A DNA stretch of 25,177 nucleotides from Clostridiales bacterium (lineage in GTDB: Bacteria > Bacillota > Clostridia > Oscillospirales > Oscillospiraceae), in NCBI GenBank assembly GCA_004555705.1, contig SFHI01000011.1:1-25177 (forward strand). Reading direction: 5' to 3'. Below the pieces are notes generated by a model. It searched no databases and was not told where the DNA came from. It saw nothing but the letters and a program-made list of their open reading frames with translations. Positions 22,755 through 25,177 of this stretch are shown one piece after another. Position 1 is the stretch's first letter. Every line of letters starts with the position of its first letter. The translations under genes and the position numbers were made by a program.

Positions 22755-22995
22755 CGGCAAATTGGTGTTTGTAGGGATGCGTCCCAAATTACCTGTCATT
22801 GCGAACCAGTGCGCACACTGGTGTGGCAATCCCCCGGATAGAGGGGAAATGTACCGAAAAGTACCCGGAAGAATGGGAGTCGCCGCGATTTTTGGTGGTA
22901 ATCGTTACCTGGTTTCTTTCAACCGGGGGATTGCCACGCCAGTGTGCGCACTGGCTCGCAATGACAGCATATATTTGCCAAACATCAATTTGTCT
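22755..22995. repeat. Composite intergenic repeat with double-hairpin core (copy 6)
   Basis: Outer ends CGGCAAATTGGTGTTTG (22755-22771) and CAAACATCAATTTGTCT (22979-22995) enclose a 175-bp core (22793-22967). Its central segment is reversed relative to copies 3-5, as in copy 2. It begins 3 bp after the symporter stop codon and ends 25 bp before the next gene's ATG, leaving almost no room for an independent promoter. Confidence 0.9.
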
Positions 22996-23020
22996 AAAAA
23001 ATGGATAAAAGGAGCAATTT

Positions 23021-23821
23021 ATGGAACTTGAGAAAACCATTGATTTTAACGCCAAGCGGGGCTTTATCTGCGATATGGACGGAGTGATCTACCACGGCAA
23101 CCGGGTGCTGCCCGGGGTGGCGGAGTTTCTGTCCTGGCTCCAGGAGGAGAAGAAAGAGTACCTGTTTCTCACCAACAACTCCGGCTACACCCCCCGGGAG
23201 CTGCAGCAGAAGCTCCAGCGGATGGGCTTGGAGGTCAGTGAGGAGCATTTCTATACCAGCGCCCTGGCCACGGCGGCCTTCCTGAAGGAGCAGGCCCCCG
23301 GCTGCTCGGTGTTTGCCATCGGCGAGGCGGGGCTCTTAAACGCCCTGTACGACGCCGGGATGACCATGAACGATGTGAATCCCGACTATGTGGTGGTGGG
23401 CGAGGGCAGAAACTACTCCCTGGACACCCTGACCAAGGCCACCAACCTGGTGCTGAAGGGCGCCAGGCTCATCGGGGCCAACTCCGATGTGTCCGGGCCC
23501 ATTGAGAACGGCATCGCCCCCGCCTGTCGGGCGCTGATCGCTCCCATCGAAATGGCAACCGGCACCCAGGCCTACTTCTGCGGCAAGCCCAATCCCCTGA
23601 TGATGCGCACGGGGCTGCGGCTGCTCAGCTGCCACTCCGCCGACGCGGTGATGGTGGGCGACCGGATGGATACGGACGTGATCTCCGGAATGGAGAGCGG
23701 TATGTCCACGGTGCTGGTGCTCTCCGGGGTGTCCACCCGGGAGACTCTGAAAACCTACGCCTACCGGCCCACGGCGGTGCTCCCCGGGGTGGGGGACATC
23801 GTGGCTCTGGCCCGGGGGTGA
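23021..23821 (+). CDS. HAD-superfamily phosphatase, NagD/subfamily IIA
   Basis: 266 residues with ATG 23021 behind AAAAGGAG. Motif I DMDGVIYHG (Asp18, Asp20), motif II LTNNSG (Thr51), a class-II C2 cap (about 80-180), motif III Lys189 in CGKPNPLMM, motif IV VGDRMDTDV (Asp214, Asp219). All catalytic residues are present. Relatives dephosphorylate small phosphate esters such as nucleotides, sugar phosphates or 4-nitrophenyl phosphate; the substrate here is unknown. It follows the symporter gene across a repeat and converges on a small minus-strand gene, with only 16 bp between stop codons. A GC-rich hairpin (GGCCCGGG, 23809-23816 with 23822-23829) carries the stop in its loop but lacks a T run. 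Confidence 0.92.
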   Translation: MELEKTIDFNAKRGFICDMDGVIYHGNRVLPGVAEFLSWLQEEKKEYLFLTNNSGYTPRELQQKLQRMGLEVSEEHFYTSALATAAFLKEQAPGCSVFAIGEAGLLNALYDAGMTMNDVNPDYVVVGEGRNYSLDTLTKATNLVLKGARLIGANSDVSGPIENGIAPACRALIAPIEMATGTQAYFCGKPNPLMMRTGLRLLSCHSADAVMVGDRMDTDVISGMESGMSTVLVLSGVSTRETLKTYAYRPTAVLPGVGDIVALARG

Positions 23822-23837
23822 CCCGGGCCGCAAATCG

Positions 23838-24152
23838 TTATTTGGTGCAGGCGGTTTGGTAGCCGGAGCAGGGAGCGTCCGGGCAGAGGCAGTCCCGGAA
23901 TAGGTCCAGCTTCAGCTGGATGGCCAGCTCCAGGCGGGTAACTGCCGCCAGAATGCGCTCCACGCTGTCGTCGATTCTTACCAGATCGTCCACGTCGGTG
24001 TTGTACAGCTGGGTGGTTTTCTCAATCTTCTTGTGCTCGGCCTCCAGAATGCGGGCCAGGGACTCCTGCTGCTCGGCAACGGCCTCGATCAGCTCGGAAA
24101 TCGCGGTGCACCGCCGGTTCTCGTTACGGGGCGGGGTCTGAATGGGGTCCAT
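23838..24152 (-). CDS. Small helical protein with Cys-rich tail, possible spore-associated
   Basis: 104 residues from ATG 24152 with AAAGGAC upstream on the minus strand. The frame is open much further, but that part reads the complement of the tRNA and is artefactual. Two long amphipathic helices are likely (16-48, AISELIEAVAEQQESLARIL; and 53-88), with Cys at 15, 88, 90, 95 and 102. The segment LIEAVAEQQESLARILEAEHKKI recalls small clostridial proteins with an 'ALxHILNAEGEKI' motif found beside spore-surface genes; this is memory-based and weak. Upstream on the minus strand CATAGAAT (24199-24206) resembles a sigma-E -10, without a convincing -35. Function unknown. Confidence 0.72.
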   Translation of the reverse strand: MDPIQTPPRNENRRCTAISELIEAVAEQQESLARILEAEHKKIEKTTQLYNTDVDDLVRIDDSVERILAAVTRLELAIQLKLDLFRDCLCPDAPCSGYQTACTK

Positions 24153-24285
24153 AAAAAAACGTCCTTTCCGCTGAATTTTGTACCTTCCGGCACGTTCCAT
24201 TCTATGCTTTCCGCCAGAATGTGACACCCTCTGTCCGTTTTTTCTCTCCCGGGCCGGGAACCGCGGAAAAAAGTGAAATTCCCTC

Positions 24286-24313
24286 TTGACAATCCCTAGA
24301 AATTGGGTATAAT
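24286..24313 (+). promoter_or_regulatory. Strong sigma-A promoter of the tRNA gene
   Basis: Perfect TTGACA (24286-24291) and TATAAT (24308-24313) with a 16-bp spacer. Transcription would start near 24320, about 11 nt before the mature tRNA. Confidence 0.92.
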
Positions 24314-24330
24314 ACAACTGTTCCGCCCAT

Positions 24331-24404
24331 AGAGGATTAGTGTAACGGTAGCACACCGGACTCTGACTCCGTTCGCGGGGGTTCGAATCCCTCATCCTCT
24401 GCCA
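24331..24404 (+). tRNA. tRNA-Gln (anticodon CUG)
   Basis: Acceptor stem AGAGGAT (24331-24337) pairs with ATCCTCT (24394-24400). Anticodon stem-loop CCGGA-CTCTGAC-TCCGT places CTG at the anticodon, reading CAG glutamine codons; the outermost pair of that stem (C-U) is not canonical. The T arm has GGTTCGAATCC, and CCA is encoded (24402-24404). It is a single tRNA, not part of a cluster, with its own promoter and terminator. Confidence 0.95.
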
Positions 24405-24408
24405 CGTT

Positions 24409-24447
24409 AGTACGCAAGCTATGATGCAATAGCTTGCGTACTTTTTT
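24409..24447 (+). terminator. Intrinsic terminator of the tRNA gene
   Basis: Perfect 14-bp stem AGTACGCAAGCTAT (24409-24422) with 24429-24442, 6-nt loop, then T6 (24442-24447). Confidence 0.93.
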
Positions 24448-24482
24448 GCGTATCTCCCTGGGAAACCTCTTGATACAAAGGT

Positions 24483-24531
24483 AAAGCGAGACAGGTGGGT
24501 GCACCATGCATCTTCCTGCCTCGCTTTTTTT
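24483..24531 (+). terminator. Second terminator-like hairpin after the tRNA
   Basis: Stem AAAGCGAGACAGG (24483-24495) with CCTGCCTCGCTTT (24515-24527), one mismatch, 19-nt loop, then a T run to 24531. It may back up the tRNA terminator or end an unseen transcript. Confidence 0.65.
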
Positions 24532-24839
24532 GTTTTTTCGACTTGTATGCTCCGACTCGGGGTTTCTGGATTTGCACCCACCCCCTATACCTTTTGGCGT
24601 TTCTCAAGATACGCCAAAAGGTTTACAGGTGTATTAATTTCGTGCACTTCTTGCCCCGATGCGGAAAAGCGCAACGATGTAGGCTGCTCAAGTGTAAAAA
24701 GGTAATACTCATTAATCTTTCGCTACTTACCTCAGGTAAATCCCATAGATTTTGGAGGAGACTTCCATATACCGTGCCATCCTGGGCGGCGCAACAAAGT
24801 AGTCTTACCATCACCCAAACCCTTTTGAGGAGGCAGTTT

Positions 24840-24887
24840 ATGAAACCGTATAATGCGCTTCATTCAATGAAGGATACACACCATTGA
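24840..24887 (+). CDS. Possible 15-residue peptide
   Basis: ATG 24840 lies 6 nt after a strong GAGGAGG (24827-24833) and opens a 15-codon frame (MKPYNALHSMKDTHH) ending in TGA. No promoter or relatives are recognised. It may be a leader or a chance frame; the ideal ribosome site is the only support. Confidence 0.25.
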   Translation: MKPYNALHSMKDTHH

Positions 24888-24915
24888 CAAAACAAGTCCC
24901 CTCCGCGAAGGGACT
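24887..24915 (-). terminator. Terminator of the minus-strand glycosidase gene
   Basis: Read on the minus strand, AGTCCCTTC-GCG-GAGGGGACT (9-bp stem with one G-T pair, 24895-24915) is followed by TGTTTTG. It lies 75 bp beyond the glycosidase stop codon. Confidence 0.65.
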
Positions 24916-24990
24916 GATTATTAGGGGTGCGCTGATCAGCGTGGCGTCCACGATGCTGCTGCCCGCATCATCCGGGTGCATCGTCCGGCG

Positions 24991-25177
24991 TTACAGATTT
25001 GCACCATTGGATTCAATGATTTTTTTGTATTCCAATGCCGAATCCTTGATGATCCGTTTTCCTGTGGCGTAGTCTGCAAAGATGAGTCCAAAGCGGGGAT
25101 CGTAGCCTTCTGCCCATTCAAAGTTGTCCATCAGCGACCAGTATTGGAAGCCCAGAACCGGGTATCCCTCGCTGACA
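24991..25177 (-). CDS. GH1 beta-glucosidase, C-terminal fragment (runs off the window)
   Basis: Only the last 61 residues are in the window; the frame enters from the right edge and stops at TAA (24991-24993). It reads VSEGYPVLGFQYWSLMDNFE then WAEGYDPRFGLIFADYATG, then an ending KDSALEYKKIIESNGANL. This is the conserved GH1 C-terminus: the NFEW motif supplies the Glu and Trp of the glycone-binding subsite. The Ser-Lys-Tyr phosphate-binding pattern of 6-phospho-beta-glucosidases is absent, so a non-phosphorylated beta-glucoside or galactoside is the likelier substrate. The catalytic acid/base and nucleophile lie outside. The enzyme is probably cytoplasmic, about 450 residues in full. Confidence 0.9.
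   Translation of the reverse strand, partial: VSEGYPVLGFQYWSLMDNFEWAEGYDPRFGLIFADYATGKRIIKDSALEYKKIIESNGANL

Larger units (their letters stand above)
24448..24990. other. Gene-poor, AT-richer stretch with hairpins, origin unclear
   Basis: No recognisable gene over about 540 bp. Landmarks are a second terminator-like hairpin (24483-24531), a perfect 12-bp inverted repeat ACCTTTTGGCGT (24589-24600 with 24611-24622, 10-nt loop, no T run), a palindrome TTACCT-C-AGGTAA near 24728-24740, a 15-codon frame with an ideal ribosome site (24840-24887) and the terminator of the minus-strand glycosidase (24887-24915). None of the window's repeat families occurs here, and the base composition is lower in GC than the genes. 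It could be a decayed insertion or an unrecognised RNA. Confidence 0.6.

Noticed and set aside
24331..24404. Genomic island attachment site at the tRNA
   Set aside because: No integrase gene and no second copy of the tRNA 3-prime end is visible within the window, so only the unusual downstream composition is reported.
24153..24581. Upstream extension of the small minus-strand gene through the tRNA
   Set aside because: It contains the peptide MRDSNPRERS, a well-known artefact of translating the complement of a tRNA gene. The ATG at 24152 with its own ribosome site is the real start.
24495..24887. 130-codon plus-strand open frame after the tRNA
   Set aside because: It runs through a terminator hairpin and T run, has no ribosome site, and its composition does not resemble a protein.

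Overview
The window is about 25 kb of GC-rich, densely coding bacterial DNA. The gene content (FakB/DegV-type protein, OmpR-family phosphate two-component pair, Na/Pi symporter with a fused PhoU domain, lipoproteins with Firmicutes-type lipoboxes, strong AGGAGG ribosome sites, canonical sigma-A promoters) and the many interspersed intergenic repeats suggest a high-GC Clostridia genome, most likely a gut Oscillospiraceae relative. That placement is by gene style only; nothing in the window proves the taxon.

Layout. A DegV-family protein (175-1020) and an SPFH/zinc-ribbon protein (1434-2825) lie on the minus strand. Then, on the plus strand: a four-gene MacAB-like export operon with two different HlyD-type adaptors around one ATPase (3320-8315); a lipoprotein made of two tandem copies of a beta-helix module (8576-10201); a leucine-rich-repeat surface protein (10635-12254); a solute-binding lipoprotein behind a perfect sigma-A promoter (12706-14004), followed past a terminator and a repeat by its ATPase, a fused double permease and a HAD phosphatase, translationally coupled (14289-17820); a PhoP/PhoR-like pair (18197-20516); a Na/Pi symporter-PhoU fusion preceded by a clear three-repeat Pho box (20983-22752); and a NagD-type HAD phosphatase (23021-23821). 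The right end holds a small minus-strand coiled protein, tRNA-Gln(CUG) with its own promoter and terminator, about 590 bp without a recognised gene, and the C-terminal 61 residues of a GH1 beta-glucosidase running off the window.

How they fit together. The PhoPR-like pair, the Pho box and the Na/Pi symporter form a local phosphate-response circuit. The importer with a co-translated HAD phosphatase may bring in a phosphorylated organic solute and dephosphorylate it, by analogy with AfuABC; this is inference. The export operon looks like a Gram-positive tripartite-style pump whose second adaptor carries a large insert at its hairpin tip.

The most unusual signal is between genes. Most long intergenic gaps contain a modular repeat: outer 17-bp inverted ends (CGGCAAATTGGTGTTTG) enclosing interchangeable cores (a 147-179 bp double-hairpin element, a TAGGGGCGGC palindrome pair, or heptamer satellites). 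Small hairpins in these cores keep pairing while changing sequence, and the heptamer ATTGACA carries a canonical -35 box. Eight such elements and eight heptamer arrays are mapped here.
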